A program made the position numbers and the translations under genes. 64,000 nucleotides of DNA from JAPLUA01 sp964625855 (GTDB taxonomy: Bacteria > Verrucomicrobiota > Verrucomicrobiia > Limisphaerales > UBA8199). The notes under the pieces were generated by a model that was not told where the DNA came from, made no database searches, and saw only the letters and a program-made list of their open reading frames with translations. The stretch is taken from contig CAZVFC010000009.1 of assembly GCA_964625855.1 (NCBI GenBank), positions 124,001 through 188,000 of the forward strand. The letters run 5' to 3'. This document shows, piece after piece, positions 1 to 10,484 of the stretch. Numbering within the stretch: position 1 is the stretch's first letter; each line of letters begins with the position of its first letter.

Positions 1-784
1 CCCCCCCGTCTGTGGTGCGGTTCTTCCAGTTGTAAACGACATTATTGCGGAGATCGAGGCGTCCGGCGTAAGTATTCGCCGGTTTGCTCAGGCCACCAGC
101 GAGGCTCCAATTCCGCCCGGCGCAGTGCGCGAGCAGGTTGTGGTGGAAGCTGCCGATGTCGCCGCCAATACTCGCGGCGTAACCGTGTTGGGTGCCTGGC
201 GGATATTTCTTGTGCCCGGCTTCGTTCAGCGCCTCGGAAATCAGCGTGCGCTGGAGGGTGATGTTCTTGGCTCCGCGCGAACTGAACGCCTCGTCCAAGG
301 TCCAACTGATCGAACAGTGATCAATGATGCAGTGGTCACTGGAGGCCATGCCCATGCCATCCAGTGTCGCGCCGGAGAGATTGCCAGGACGAACTCGCAA
401 GTATCGAACGATGACATTCGTCGCACCCAGCATGCCAAAGTTGTATTTGCGCAGGCAGATGCCCTTGCCGGGCGCGGTCTGGCCGGCAATGGTGAGGTTG
501 GAATTCGTGCTGCGAATGGTCAGCCGTGACTCGAGCGTGATCAGCCCGGCAACTTCGAACACGACCGTGCGCGGGCCGGATTGCTCGATGGCGTCGCGAA
601 GGCTCCCCGGGCCTGAGTCGTTTAGATTGGTGACATGGAAAACGCGTCCCCCACGTCCGCCGCTTGCCAGTCGCCCGTAACCTTCCGCGGTCGGGAAGGC
701 TGGCAAGAAGTCCGTGCGCGAGGCTTGTGCCTGAATTGCCAGCCCAAGAATCGAAAGGAGCACCGGCAGAACCTTGTGTTTCAT
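1..784 (-). CDS. Secreted pectate lyase, family PL1 (3' part cut by window edge)
   Basis: The frame is open from ATG at 784 to the left edge, giving 261 residues without a stop. A signal peptide (MKHKVLPVLLSILGLAIQAQA) leads into EGYGRLASGGRGG and the stretch NLNDSGPGSLRDAIE, typical of the pectate lyase/Amb_all parallel beta-helix. Further in are NVIVRYLRVRPG and SSDHCIIDHCSISW, the strand repeats around the Ca-binding and catalytic face. The family cleaves polygalacturonate by beta-elimination. The enzyme is exported and fits the neighbouring rhamnosidase, fucosidase and arabinanase as part of pectin breakdown. The catalytic Arg region lies beyond the edge, so activity cannot be judged. Confidence 0.85.
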   Translation of the reverse strand, partial: MKHKVLPVLLSILGLAIQAQASRTDFLPAFPTAEGYGRLASGGRGGRVFHVTNLNDSGPGSLRDAIEQSGPRTVVFEVAGLITLESRLTIRSTNSNLTIAGQTAPGKGICLRKYNFGMLGATNVIVRYLRVRPGNLSGATLDGMGMASSDHCIIDHCSISWTLDEAFSSRGAKNITLQRTLISEALNEAGHKKYPPGTQHGYAASIGGDIGSFHHNLLAHCAGRNWSLAGGLSKPANTYAGRLDLRNNVVYNWKNRTTDGG

Positions 785-906
785 TGCGAGCGCACTGAGT
801 TACTGGCGCAATGCTCGGTCAGAGGCAAAGCAAAGCGCCAAGTTCCGGCGGTCGTTGGACCCGGCGTGATCCTTCGATCATAGAGCCGGCTTCCGTCTCA
901 GATCGG

Positions 907-3900
907 TCAAGGATAAACGACACGATAGAAGATCGTGTCCGCCAACGGCCCGTCGTTGGTCGTGCTGAGCGTTTGCGTTGTTCGAATCCAATAGGTGGCC
1001 GGATCATTGGTGATGTCCGGATAGTAGAGGACATTCGTGCCAGCGACGGCGGTAAATACGGTCACCCAATTGGTGCCGCCGGGCGACACCAACCCGGCAG
1101 AGGCGCTGTTAGTTTGCCGCTCGACACGCCAACCGCGGTAGCTTTCCGGCCATTCGAACACATAGCTCAGGGCGCCGTTCGTACTGGTTACCAGGGAGTT
1201 CGTGCATACCGGGGGCGGCCTCGTCACCAGGGTCAGATTGGTGATTACTTGGGACGTATCCCAGGTCAGCCCCGGGGCAGGTGCCGGAGTGATTCGCGGG
1301 ATCGCCGGTTGCGAGTTGTCCGGACTATTGTAAGTCAGATCGAACGGATAAATCATCGTCGTCCCGTTGAAGTCCGGCCCGGCAATCTTGTTGATCAGCA
1401 GTGTGCCGCCCATACTGTTGTTGATGCCAAAATTCACCTTGCCGTAACCGTTAGGTGTGGCATCGAGGATGATCTTATCGTTGATCGGCTGAGGCCCCGA
1501 ATTGTCCACGTCGAGGGTCGTAGTCGAACCGGCATTGAAGTCCAGCCGCACGGCAATGGTTGTGTTCGTGATTTCGTTGGGGCTGTTGCCAACTATCAGG
1601 CTGCCGCCCGCGCCAATTGTAACTCGGACATCACTGGATGCTTGGATGCCGTCTTGCAAGATGCGGCCCATTCCCTGTAGCACACCGTCGACCGTGAGAC
1701 CCTGGTTGCCACCGGCGGTGCCGAAGTGGTAAATGTCACCATTATTGATGAGGGTTGCATTGGTGGAAACGGTCCACGGCAACGTGACATTCATCGTGGC
1801 CCCAACCCAATTGGCCAAAATGGTGTTGGTGGCCATTCTGACACTGCCATTGATGATGGAAGCGTTGGCGAGGCCTCCCGCCTGGAGGTTCAATCCGCCG
1901 TTGACCGGCCCATTGACAAGCACAGCCGCATTCGAGGCAGTCAAGCCGCCGTTGATCGTCCCTGTGAACGCGGCCATGGTGGTGCCGTCTTGCAGGAGCG
2001 TCGGACCGATGGTGCCAGTTCCCAGGAGCGCACCTGAATTGATGGTGACTGCTGGAGTCAGGGTGGCATGAATAGTGAGATTGCCGGTTCCGGTCTTATA
2101 GACTGTGGCGCCGCCCAGCATGGTGCCGCTGTTGAAGGTGTAGCTTGCGTTGTTGACCACAACCCCGTAGGGCGCCGCCACCTGGCCAGGCACCACCGCT
2201 GCGGGAATATCAATGCTCGTCGGGCCGGCTCCGACTGAGTCGTCGAACACGACGGAGAAACCGTCGGAATAGTTGGTCGCGATTCCGTCGGCCTGCGTTA
2301 CCCAGTTCGGGGTATTAAGGTCCCACACGTTATTGACGGTACCGCGCCAGACCACGACCGTGGGAGGTTCGTCGGTGAGGGTGACTTCAATGATCTTGTC
2401 GGTCGTCTTGTCCACAATTGACTTCACATACAGGCCCGCTGGGGGGACTACGAACATCCCATTGAAAACGGGCGAGTCGTCCGTGTACGAAATCAGCGGG
2501 ATCTTCACCGGATAGGACGTCACCTCGTAGATGGTGGGTATATTGACACGCTTGGGGCCGCCGGCTGTGACCGCCGAAAACCTGTTCACGAAGATATTCG
2601 TCTTGTCGGCAGCGACACCGAGCAGGGTAACCTCCGCGGCGCCACTCAGAGTGAATGCGGCGACGCGCGAATCGGCTGCGCCAATGGCATTTGTCACGAT
2701 TAGCTTGCCGCCGTTCACCGTGATCTGGTTGTTGGTGGAGAATTTCGTCACACCGCCACAGACGATGTTGCTGGCCATGACGGTGCCGCCATTGATGACG
2801 ACACGGCCCCAGCAGCGCTCCGGGGTGGTAGGGGCGCCGGTGGCTGTGGCCGTGGTATAGCCAAGGTGGAGATCGCCGTTGACCCGCAACAAAGCTCCCG
2901 CGCTGTTTGCATTGCTGTTGACGTTGATGGTGCCCTCCGGACCGGCAAAGCCGGTGGCAGTGGCCGAACCCTGGTTGTCACCCCCGCGCTGAAATCCGAG
3001 AACGGCTGTATTCACGTCAAATGTGCCATCGCCGAACGTAAGCGAGGCTTGCAGTGTCATCTGCCCGCTGTTGTTGGTTCGGTCCAAGCTCAGCCACAGC
3101 CGGTCAACCATGGCGTCAACCCGACAATTTGCTTGGTTGGCAAAATTGACCTGTCCGCGATTATTCGCACTGCGAGGCGTTGCCGGGCTGGCGCTGTCAC
3201 CGATGGCGAATACCGACACGCGCGAATTCACGCCTCCGATGCCGCGGAACAACGCGAAAGAGTTCGTGGTGTAGAAATTGTAGTTGTGGCCGCTGCCGCC
3301 CTGCAGTGCCTGGCTGAAGCAGATGCTGTCCAGGAAGAAGGCGTTGGACTGACCCATCGCAAAGCGCAGATTCGCCGTGGTTCCTTGCTCGCTGTAATTC
3401 CCAATCGTGAGCGCATAGTCGCGCGTGTTGACGTCATAGTAGTCGTGCGGGTCAACAAAACCCGCCTTGATGACATTGGTTCTGGCCAGGTATATCTGCG
3501 GCGCAAAACGGCTGACCTCGTTACCAATCCCGCTGCCCACCCAGCCGTTGGTGAAGAAATTCGGATAGGCGCGGTAGTCGCCCAAAGGCAGCCGATTCAC
3601 CTCGATGTAGGAATAATCGAGAGCGCGCATGTCCAGGTTGGCATTGTACTGCCCGTCCACCAGGCTGGCGAAATCCGCAGCGGCATTGCTGACAATCAGG
3701 CTGCCGTTGCCAACAAGTTTGACGTCCATCGTTCGCAGGTCCGCGCCGCCGCTAACGTATTTCGAATCACGGAGCATGGAAAAGCCTCCGGCACCGACCA
3801 CGGAAAGCGTCGCCCCGGGCTGGAATTCGACATTGTACGCCTTGGCATTGTTATCCTGTTCCTGGGCGAAGCGCAGCGAGCCGACCGTGACGTTGCCAGA

Positions 3901-4491
3901 GATGAAGAGATTAGTTGGGCTGTCGGTGGTGTTCGTTGTGGCCCCGAAGTTCCGCAAGACGGCGGCATCGGTGGCGCCGGGCACGACGCCGCCCACCCAG
4001 TTACCCGCAACCGTGATGCCGGCTGAGCCTCCGTTCGTGTAGGTCGCACCGCTCCACACGTAGCTGCAAATGAGCGGCACCGGCAGTCGGTAACTGGCGG
4101 CTCCGCTGGCCACGATCGCCATGTCGTACGTGCCCTGCGCCAGCGCAGCCGTGGTCTGAACGACCAACCCCGCCGTGGTTGTCCCATCAGTATTGATGGA
4201 GTTAGTATTGAAGGATGCTGTGGCGCCTGACGGCACCCCGGTCACCGCAAAACTTACCGTGTTGGTGTCAAACAGCTCGTCTGTCACCACCGTCACGGTT
4301 GAATAATTGCTGGAAACCGCCCCGACCGGCACGGTGATGCGCAAAGGATTGGCTTTCAGGGTGACATTTGGTTGGGCCGGCAGCGATGCGGCGATTCCGG
4401 TCAAAAACAGGGCGAAAAGAGGCCAGGCAACGATCTGCCCGGGGTTGGACCGAAGGATGCACCGATTCGAAGGATTGTGTTGAGTCTTCAT
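907..4491 (-). CDS. Giant exported beta-rich surface protein (autotransporter-repeat-like)
   Basis: 1194 residues starting with a signal peptide (hydrophobic PLFALFLTGIAASLPAQ around residues 24-40). Residues 45-140 resemble an Ig-like/cadherin-like module. The body is rich in Thr, Asn, Gly and Val, with many short strand-like units (for example TINGGLTASNAAVLVNGPVNGG), as in passenger domains built from autotransporter-associated beta-strand repeats. There is no C-terminal outer-membrane barrel and no PEP-CTERM tail; the end (around PATYWIRTT and TIFYRVVYP) looks like the small C-terminal beta module common in verrucomicrobial secreted proteins. Probable cell-surface or matrix protein; no enzymatic motif is visible. 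It lies between the pectate lyase and the prepilin-like gene on the same strand. Confidence 0.7.
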   Translation of the reverse strand: MKTQHNPSNRCILRSNPGQIVAWPLFALFLTGIAASLPAQPNVTLKANPLRITVPVGAVSSNYSTVTVVTDELFDTNTVSFAVTGVPSGATASFNTNSINTDGTTTAGLVVQTTAALAQGTYDMAIVASGAASYRLPVPLICSYVWSGATYTNGGSAGITVAGNWVGGVVPGATDAAVLRNFGATTNTTDSPTNLFISGNVTVGSLRFAQEQDNNAKAYNVEFQPGATLSVVGAGGFSMLRDSKYVSGGADLRTMDVKLVGNGSLIVSNAAADFASLVDGQYNANLDMRALDYSYIEVNRLPLGDYRAYPNFFTNGWVGSGIGNEVSRFAPQIYLARTNVIKAGFVDPHDYYDVNTRDYALTIGNYSEQGTTANLRFAMGQSNAFFLDSICFSQALQGGSGHNYNFYTTNSFALFRGIGGVNSRVSVFAIGDSASPATPRSANNRGQVNFANQANCRVDAMVDRLWLSLDRTNNSGQMTLQASLTFGDGTFDVNTAVLGFQRGGDNQGSATATGFAGPEGTINVNSNANSAGALLRVNGDLHLGYTTATATGAPTTPERCWGRVVINGGTVMASNIVCGGVTKFSTNNQITVNGGKLIVTNAIGAADSRVAAFTLSGAAEVTLLGVAADKTNIFVNRFSAVTAGGPKRVNIPTIYEVTSYPVKIPLISYTDDSPVFNGMFVVPPAGLYVKSIVDKTTDKIIEVTLTDEPPTVVVWRGTVNNVWDLNTPNWVTQADGIATNYSDGFSVVFDDSVGAGPTSIDIPAAVVPGQVAAPYGVVVNNASYTFNSGTMLGGATVYKTGTGNLTIHATLTPAVTINSGALLGTGTIGPTLLQDGTTMAAFTGTINGGLTASNAAVLVNGPVNGGLNLQAGGLANASIINGSVRMATNTILANWVGATMNVTLPWTVSTNATLINNGDIYHFGTAGGNQGLTVDGVLQGMGRILQDGIQASSDVRVTIGAGGSLIVGNSPNEITNTTIAVRLDFNAGSTTTLDVDNSGPQPINDKIILDATPNGYGKVNFGINNSMGGTLLINKIAGPDFNGTTMIYPFDLTYNSPDNSQPAIPRITPAPAPGLTWDTSQVITNLTLVTRPPPVCTNSLVTSTNGALSYVFEWPESYRGWRVERQTNSASAGLVSPGGTNWVTVFTAVAGTNVLYYPDITNDPATYWIRTTQTLSTTNDGPLADTIFYRVVYP

Positions 4492-4576
4492 ATTAAGTCT
4501 AGTTCTGGATTTGAGGTTTGGCCTGGCGTGAGAAGATGGAAGTGGCGGAAGAACAAGAACGTGGAGGGCAAGTGGG

Positions 4577-5386
4577 CTAATGGTAAGGGAGTCGGTCGTT
4601 CACCCATTCATAGTCCCTACTCCCCGGCACCTTGATGTTCCCAATTTTCGTGCCTTTGACAGGAATGATTGTGCGGCGGTCCCTCCACTTATGGATTTCC
4701 GAATGACCGTCGGCAAAGGAAAAATTCGCACCGCCACCATGGTGATAGCTGGCAGGCACATTCCGCCACTCCGCATTTGCGACGGCACGCCCGCCTACAG
4801 AGTGAAAAACAGCGTCATCAATGCTATCCGGATGTTCATCCAATGTTACAAACGTCATCGCCGGACCAGGCTTCTGCAAATCCGTAGCCTTCGTCACTCC
4901 TTTCGGACTGTAAGTCCGGCCGGGGATCTCGCTCGCGATGGTGACGCTGATGCCGCCCAGGAAGGCGTTGGCCGACAGGCTAAACAGACGCCTACCCGTG
5001 GCCGGATCCGGAAACTTGTCGGCGGGACACTTGTATACGCCGATTGATTTTATGTAAGCCCCCAACAACGATTCGTTGGGATCAAGTAGCAGCACCGTAT
5101 TGGTGTTTTCCAGGCTACCCCAGATCGCGGAGTTAGGATAAATCTTGGGAGGCATCCGGCCCTCGTTGTCCTCGGTGTACAATAACCAGCCTAACATGAG
5201 TTGCTTCGTGTTGCTCAAGCACGCTACCGCCTCGGCCTTCGCCTTGGCCCGGCTGAGGGCCGGCAACAGCAAGCTAGCGAGAATGGCGATGATCGCGATC
5301 ACTACCAGCAACTCGATTAATGTGAAGCCCCGGCGCTCACTCGCCTTCGCGGGGAATGCTGGGGAGATGGAGGTCAGTGTCGTCAT
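4577..5386 (-). CDS. Type II secretion prepilin-like protein with H-X9-DG motif
   Basis: 269 residues. The N-terminus has the class III prepilin signature RRGFTLIELLVVIAIIAILA (cleavage expected after the Gly, Phe methylated), followed by LLPALSRAKAKA. Near the C-terminus YHHGGGANFSFADGH contains the H-X9-DG motif of the DUF1559-like pseudopilin family expanded in Verrucomicrobia and Planctomycetes. Such proteins are processed by prepilin peptidase and probably act in the cell envelope; individual functions are mostly unknown. The gene is transcribed in the same direction as the giant exported protein, with about 85 bp between them. Confidence 0.85.
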   Translation of the reverse strand: MTTLTSISPAFPAKASERRGFTLIELLVVIAIIAILASLLLPALSRAKAKAEAVACLSNTKQLMLGWLLYTEDNEGRMPPKIYPNSAIWGSLENTNTVLLLDPNESLLGAYIKSIGVYKCPADKFPDPATGRRLFSLSANAFLGGISVTIASEIPGRTYSPKGVTKATDLQKPGPAMTFVTLDEHPDSIDDAVFHSVGGRAVANAEWRNVPASYHHGGGANFSFADGHSEIHKWRDRRTIIPVKGTKIGNIKVPGSRDYEWVNDRLPYH

Positions 5387-6254
5387 ACGCAGAAACTAAG
5401 GTGATGTCTTGCGCGAAGGCGGCTTTGGCACAACAAGGGAACCCCTTGAGTCAGCCAGGCCGCTGGTGACTGCCAACGGCTTTGGCACGGGGCTAGCGCT
5501 TCTCTCCGCGCTACCCACCGACCCGGCCGGGCGTGATGCTCTGTTGCGGCCATGTGCACTGTATAGAACCGTAGCACAGGCCACGTCAAACGGTAATGTT
5601 AGAATTACCAAATCACTTGCGAAAAATGCCAGAGCCCGGCGCTTCAAGACGTTCCCTCTTGGCGACGCCGGGGACGAGTGGCCCCGCCAGTCGCTAACGC
5701 CATCATAGGGAACAATACAGAGGGGCGACGTAGCCCGTTCGCCAGTCATTAGCTACGGCGCCGCAACGGCGTTGCGAGGGTGCTGCCACGGCATGATGAC
5801 GGCGTTGTGGCGGCGTGTACCCGACGTGGATCACGCACCAATCAATGTTTAAGCACCTGCAAGCCGTGTTTCGCCTCTGCCATCGGTGTCTTGCCTCGCA
5901 CCAGCCAGAGGCCGGCTCCTCGATCCGCCCCAAACCCATATTCGGATTTCCCGACTGCGCCGGTTATGCCGCATGGCGGTAGAGTGAGAGGGGAGCAACA
6001 TTTCTTGGCATTCCGCGAAGTTGCTCGGGTTGTCGAGACGGGGCAGGAGGCGAGCTTGTCATTTTTCGTATGAAGGTTGGCGCTTTCCACATTCCAACGT
6101 CGTTTCGGGTGTGGTAGAGATCAGCAGCTCTGTACTTTATGTCCGCGTTGAATTCGACGGTTACGCTGGAAACGGACGGCTTTCGGCAGGCAGTGCCGGG
6201 CCCTGTGCAACTTCGCACCATTCATCTAATTCCGGCAGATCTCGGCTTGAGCCC
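5387..6254. other. Intergenic region between divergent genes, no convincing gene
   Basis: About 870 bp separate the minus-strand prepilin gene from the GH95 gene. Several short frames are open, the best at 5842-6090 minus (82 codons), but none shows recognisable motifs or consistent coding character. The region probably carries the promoters of the two divergent genes. Confidence 0.5.
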
Positions 6255-9200
6255 ATGACCCCCACCCGGCTTACACTCCCCAGATATGCGGCGGTGTTCG
6301 CTTTAGCCGCCGGTTTGCTGACGCCGCTCCATGTGCCCGCTGATCCCGGTCCCCTGGTTCTTTGGTCTCCCGTACCAGCGGTCTCCTGGAATCAGGAAGC
6401 CTACCCGGTAGGCAACGGAAAGCTTGCCGCTATGGTCTTCGGGGGTGTGGCCTCCGAGGAGATTCAGTTCAACGAAGACACCATCTGGACGGGGCAGCCG
6501 CATTATTACGAGAATCCCGGCGCGACTCCGGCGAACCTCGCCTCCATCCGAACCACGGTTTTCAACCACCAGGCGCTTTCCACCGCACAGCGGGACAAGT
6601 TCATGAGCGTCCCTTTGCGGCAGGCCATGTATGAACCAGCCGGCAGTCTGGTAATGACCTTTCCACATTCCGCCTCAAATTATCGGCGCACGTTGGACCT
6701 GAACACCGCCGCGGCGAGCGTCCGCTACGACTACAATGGGGTGACATATTACCGCGATGTGTTCGCCAGCGCGCCCAGCAACAAGGTCATCGTCATCCGG
6801 CTGACAGCAAGCCAGACGGGCCGGATCAGCTTTAGTTGCACTCTTACGACACCGCAACCGACCAGGACCGTCAGCGCCGCCGGCAACGAGCTTGTCATGA
6901 ATGCGCGGGTGAGCGTAACCCCGCGGCCTGAGTATTACGCCACCGGTTTGACCAATGCCATCGAGTACGTCGCTCGGGTGCGTGTCCTGGCCGAGGGCGG
7001 CACCGTGACCGCCGGCAGCGGCTCCCTCTCGGTGGCGGACGCCGATGCCGTGACATTGCTTCTCAGCGTGGCGTCGAATTTCGTGAAGTACGACGATGTG
7101 AGCGCGGATCCGGCGGCAATCTGCTCAAACAACATCCTCGCTGCTGCCTCCCTGGCCTACAGTGACTTGCGGCAAGCCCAACAGGCCGATTATCAAGCCT
7201 TGTTCCGACGAGTTGTGCTGGATTTGGGCGGCACGACCAAGACCAACCTTTCCACGGGCGAACGAATCAGGCGTGCCTATGAAGGAGACGACCCGCAGTT
7301 GGCGGCGCTCTATTTCCAGATGGGGCGATACTGCATGATTTCCGGTTCGCGTCCCGGCTCGCAGCCCCTGAATTTGCAGGGCAAGTGGAATAACGTGATT
7401 AATCCTTCGTGGGAAAGCAAGATGACGCTGAACATCAACGAAGAGATGAATTATTGGGGCGCGGAAGTGGCCAATCTCTCGGAGTGCCATGAACCGCTTT
7501 TCGACATGATCGCGGACTTGTCGGTCACCGGTGCCAGAGTCGCGAGGACAAATTACAGCGCGGACGGATGGGTGGTGCATCACAACACGGATCTCTGGCG
7601 GGGAGCGGCTCCGATCAACAATGTGGATGGAATCTGGCCCAGCGGCGGGGCCTGGCTCTGTCAGCATCTCTGGTGGCACTACGAATACAAGGGCGACACG
7701 AACTGGCTCGCCAACACTGCTTATCCGCTCATGCAGGGCGCCGCGCAGTTTTTTGAGGACTTCCTCATTCCCAACTCGCCCAATAACACCAATTGGCTGG
7801 TAGCCAATCCCTCGCATTCACCGGAACACGCTCACCCGACATTCGACGTCTCGAATGTGGCCGGACCGACCATGGACAACGCCCTCATCCGCGACCTCTT
7901 CAACCATGTCATCCAGGCAAGTCAGATTCTCGGGGTGGATGCCGCGTTTCGAGAGAAAGTCATCACCGTCCGGGACAAACTTCCGCCAAACCAGATTGGC
8001 AAGTACGGTCAACTCCAGGAATGGTTGGAAGATGTGGACTCGAAGACGGACCAACACCGCCACTGCTCTCACCTCGTGGGGTTCTTCCCCGGAGACGAGA
8101 TTTCCCCGTTTTACACGCCGATCACCGCAGCGGCGGCAAAAGTGTCGGTGGACATCCGGGGCGATGGCGGCGGCAGCACGGGATGGGACAAGGCGTGGAA
8201 GATGTGCCTCCGGGATCGTCTGATGGACGGAGACTTCGCCTACCGGATCCTTACCGACAGGCTGTTCAAGAGCTATCTTTCCACGAACATGATGTTTACC
8301 GATGTCGCCAATCGGCAAATGGATTCCATTTTCGGCGCCATCGCCGGCATTGCGGAGCTGTTTCTACAGAGCCAGTCCGGCGAGATATTCCTGCTTCCGG
8401 CACTGCCGTCGAAGTTGACGAATGGCGCCGTGAGCGGCCTCTGCGCCCGCGGAGGATTCCAGGTGGACCTCCAATGGCAAAGCAACAAGCTCGCGTCGGC
8501 CAGCATCCTGTCCAAGCTTGGCAACACCTGTCGCGTCCGTTCCAAATGGCCGATTGATGTTCTGCTGGGAACCAACTATGTGGACGCGCCGATGGTTCTA
8601 CCGGGGCTATGGGAATTCCCCACCGCGGCCGGGAGCAACTACACCATCGTTCCTGCAACCATCGTCGAAACCGAGCTTCTGCCCGCTGCGACCAGCTCGG
8701 GCGATATGCATCAGGTTGTAACTAACCTGGCGTTCAGCAGTCTGAGGGGCACGCGCTTGAACGCGAAAGCGGCCACGGATTTCGTCACCTACACCATCAC
8801 CAATCTCAGCGCCGGAGACTATCGAGTCCACGTCGCGGCTGATGCCAGCACAAATCGCGCGAGGTTCCAATTGTCGGCGGGCCCGAGCGGCGGCGCTCTG
8901 ACAAACCTTGGACCCGTGCACGACGCCTATTCCCCGACCAACGTGGTTTGTCTCCTGGCGACCAATTCGCCTCCAACCAATTACCTCGCGACCAGCATGC
9001 TCCGGGAGTTTGCCTGCGGAACCTGGCACGCAGCGTCGGGCGGCAACTCCGATTTCAGGTTCACCGTGGTGGACAAGAACTCCAGCAGCAGGGGTTACAC
9101 GTTGGCTTTCGACTACATCAAGCTCACACCTGCCAGCACGCAGGACACGGGGCGTCCGATGCTATCCGCCACCGGGCACCCAGGGGAGCTAGTCCTGGCT

Positions 9201-9362
9201 TGGCCTATGAACGCCGCCGGTTTTTCGCTCGAATGCGCAACCAACCTCGCCTCGACGAGTTGGATTCCCGCCTCAGCCCCACCCGTAGCTGTGGGCGAGT
9301 GGGCCGTCGTCACCAACAAGACCGATAGCGACGAAAGATTCTACCGCCTCCGCAAACCTTAG
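6255..9362 (+). CDS. Exported alpha-L-fucosidase, GH95, with C-terminal beta modules
   Basis: 1035 residues from the ATG at 6255, chosen because a signal peptide follows (RYAAVFALAAGLLTPLHVPA); the open frame extends upstream to 6021 but that stretch looks non-coding. Mature residues begin LVLWSPVPAVSWNQEAYPVGNGKLAAMVFGG, the GH95 N-terminal beta domain, with NEDTIWTGQPH. The catalytic (alpha/alpha)6 region includes NLQGKWN, TLNINEEMNYWGAE, HHNTDLW and GGGSTGWDKAWKMCL. GH95 enzymes remove alpha-1,2-linked fucose (some act on alpha-L-galactose). The last 300 residues add a carbohydrate-binding-like sandwich (ETELLPAATSSGDM... to AFDYIKLTPA) and a final short beta domain ending in FYRLRKP, a recurrent tail in this phylum. 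Confidence 0.88.
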   Translation: MTPTRLTLPRYAAVFALAAGLLTPLHVPADPGPLVLWSPVPAVSWNQEAYPVGNGKLAAMVFGGVASEEIQFNEDTIWTGQPHYYENPGATPANLASIRTTVFNHQALSTAQRDKFMSVPLRQAMYEPAGSLVMTFPHSASNYRRTLDLNTAAASVRYDYNGVTYYRDVFASAPSNKVIVIRLTASQTGRISFSCTLTTPQPTRTVSAAGNELVMNARVSVTPRPEYYATGLTNAIEYVARVRVLAEGGTVTAGSGSLSVADADAVTLLLSVASNFVKYDDVSADPAAICSNNILAAASLAYSDLRQAQQADYQALFRRVVLDLGGTTKTNLSTGERIRRAYEGDDPQLAALYFQMGRYCMISGSRPGSQPLNLQGKWNNVINPSWESKMTLNINEEMNYWGAEVANLSECHEPLFDMIADLSVTGARVARTNYSADGWVVHHNTDLWRGAAPINNVDGIWPSGGAWLCQHLWWHYEYKGDTNWLANTAYPLMQGAAQFFEDFLIPNSPNNTNWLVANPSHSPEHAHPTFDVSNVAGPTMDNALIRDLFNHVIQASQILGVDAAFREKVITVRDKLPPNQIGKYGQLQEWLEDVDSKTDQHRHCSHLVGFFPGDEISPFYTPITAAAAKVSVDIRGDGGGSTGWDKAWKMCLRDRLMDGDFAYRILTDRLFKSYLSTNMMFTDVANRQMDSIFGAIAGIAELFLQSQSGEIFLLPALPSKLTNGAVSGLCARGGFQVDLQWQSNKLASASILSKLGNTCRVRSKWPIDVLLGTNYVDAPMVLPGLWEFPTAAGSNYTIVPATIVETELLPAATSSGDMHQVVTNLAFSSLRGTRLNAKAATDFVTYTITNLSAGDYRVHVAADASTNRARFQLSAGPSGGALTNLGPVHDAYSPTNVVCLLATNSPPTNYLATSMLREFACGTWHAASGGNSDFRFTVVDKNSSSRGYTLAFDYIKLTPASTQDTGRPMLSATGHPGELVLAWPMNAAGFSLECATNLASTSWIPASAPPVAVGEWAVVTNKTDSDERFYRLRKP

Positions 9363-9597
9363 CCTACCGGAAGGGCCCTCCGGGACGCGGCTTTCCATAC
9401 CGGGGAGCGAGGCCGGAATTTTTCGCGTCTTGCCGTGCGTCTTTTCGCATGGATTGTGGCAGTTTTCGCATTCCCTAATTGAGCCAGGTCTGCTAGAAAT
9501 AGTACTTCATAAATGAGTTTCCGGGTGGCGAAGTGTTGTGAAAATCCAGAGTTTCGATCGCAAGAATAGCAGAGAAACCTCAAATAAGCCCAAAGTT

Positions 9598-10320
9598 ATG
9601 AAGAAACTACGTGTTTGCTCCCTCTTAATCCCCGGTGCCGCGCTCGTTTTTTGCTTGGCGACCGCGCAAGCGCAGCAGTGGTCGTACACGGACGTTGCCG
9701 ACGGCGTTAATTCAGCATCCCCTAATACCTACAATACGAGCACCGGCTCGACGACCGACTGGATTGGGACTGTTGACGGCACGCCTCAGTGGCGCTTCCG
9801 CGATGTATCAGGTCCCGGGGTTCCGTCGTTCGGATCCAGCGCGTATGATGGCCGATTTGTTGGCCCTGACCCGGCTCTCTATACGCTCATCAGCGGCCTT
9901 GAGGCAACTACGGAGTACGCCGTGCGCATTTACGGCGTGTATCCGAGGACGGTTACGAATACGTCAAATATTCCCAGATATGGGGCGGAATTCAGTCTTG
10001 ACTCAGGTTCCACCTGGTTGGACGTGGATAGCCACATTGCCGGGTCATTTACGTGGGTTGACAACTCGAGTGGCGTGGGAGCCGTGCTGCCGGCGCCGGG
10101 CACTGGTGACACTCGGTTCTTCACGCGGCTCCCGGTCACGGTGATGACCGATGCGAGCGGAGTAGCGAGAATAGATATTCGGATTCCAGAACTCTTGAGC
10201 GATGGTACGCTTCAGGACAGGTTCCTTCTTGACGGCTACGCGGTGATGATTCCTGAACCATCCTTCTTGGCTTTGGCAGGTCTGGGCATCTTCGCGTTGC
10301 TGTCCTGGCGCAGGCGCTGA
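9598..10320 (+). CDS. PEP-CTERM sorted exported protein
   Basis: 240 residues from ATG 9598. The frame extends to GTG 9538, but the signal peptide MKKLRVCSLLIPGAALVFCL starts at 9598. The C-terminus IPEPSFLALAGLGIFALLSW followed by RRR is a textbook PEP-CTERM tail: PEP motif, one membrane segment, Arg cluster. Such proteins are cleaved and attached or secreted by exosortase in organisms making an extracellular polysaccharide matrix. The body is beta-rich with no catalytic motif. A strong terminator follows directly, so the gene is probably monocistronic. No exosortase gene is present in the window. Confidence 0.85.
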   Translation: MKKLRVCSLLIPGAALVFCLATAQAQQWSYTDVADGVNSASPNTYNTSTGSTTDWIGTVDGTPQWRFRDVSGPGVPSFGSSAYDGRFVGPDPALYTLISGLEATTEYAVRIYGVYPRTVTNTSNIPRYGAEFSLDSGSTWLDVDSHIAGSFTWVDNSSGVGAVLPAPGTGDTRFFTRLPVTVMTDASGVARIDIRIPELLSDGTLQDRFLLDGYAVMIPEPSFLALAGLGIFALLSWRRR

Positions 10321-10347
10321 TAAGCCCAGGATTCGATGAGTTTGACC

Positions 10348-10375
10348 AGCCGCCCTTCGGGGCGGCTTTTGTTTT
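10348..10375 (+). terminator. Rho-independent terminator after the PEP-CTERM gene
   Basis: An 8-bp perfect GC-rich stem (AGCCGCCC / GGGCGGCT) closed by a TTCG tetraloop is followed by TTTTGTTTT, 27 bp after the stop codon of the PEP-CTERM gene. Confidence 0.9.
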
Positions 10376-10484
10376 GCGCTGGCCCCCGCCAGCAACAGGC
10401 CCCGCTGACCTGACGTTACCGTGTAGGTATGGCCCATTCGGAATTGCATCTCGGATTATGTCGCCGGATATTTGGCGTCGCAGC

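Noticed and set aside
2866..4026. 386-codon plus-strand frame within the giant exported protein gene
   Set aside because: Antisense shadow; low-complexity composition and no signal or motif, while the minus frame carries a signal peptide and regular beta repeats.
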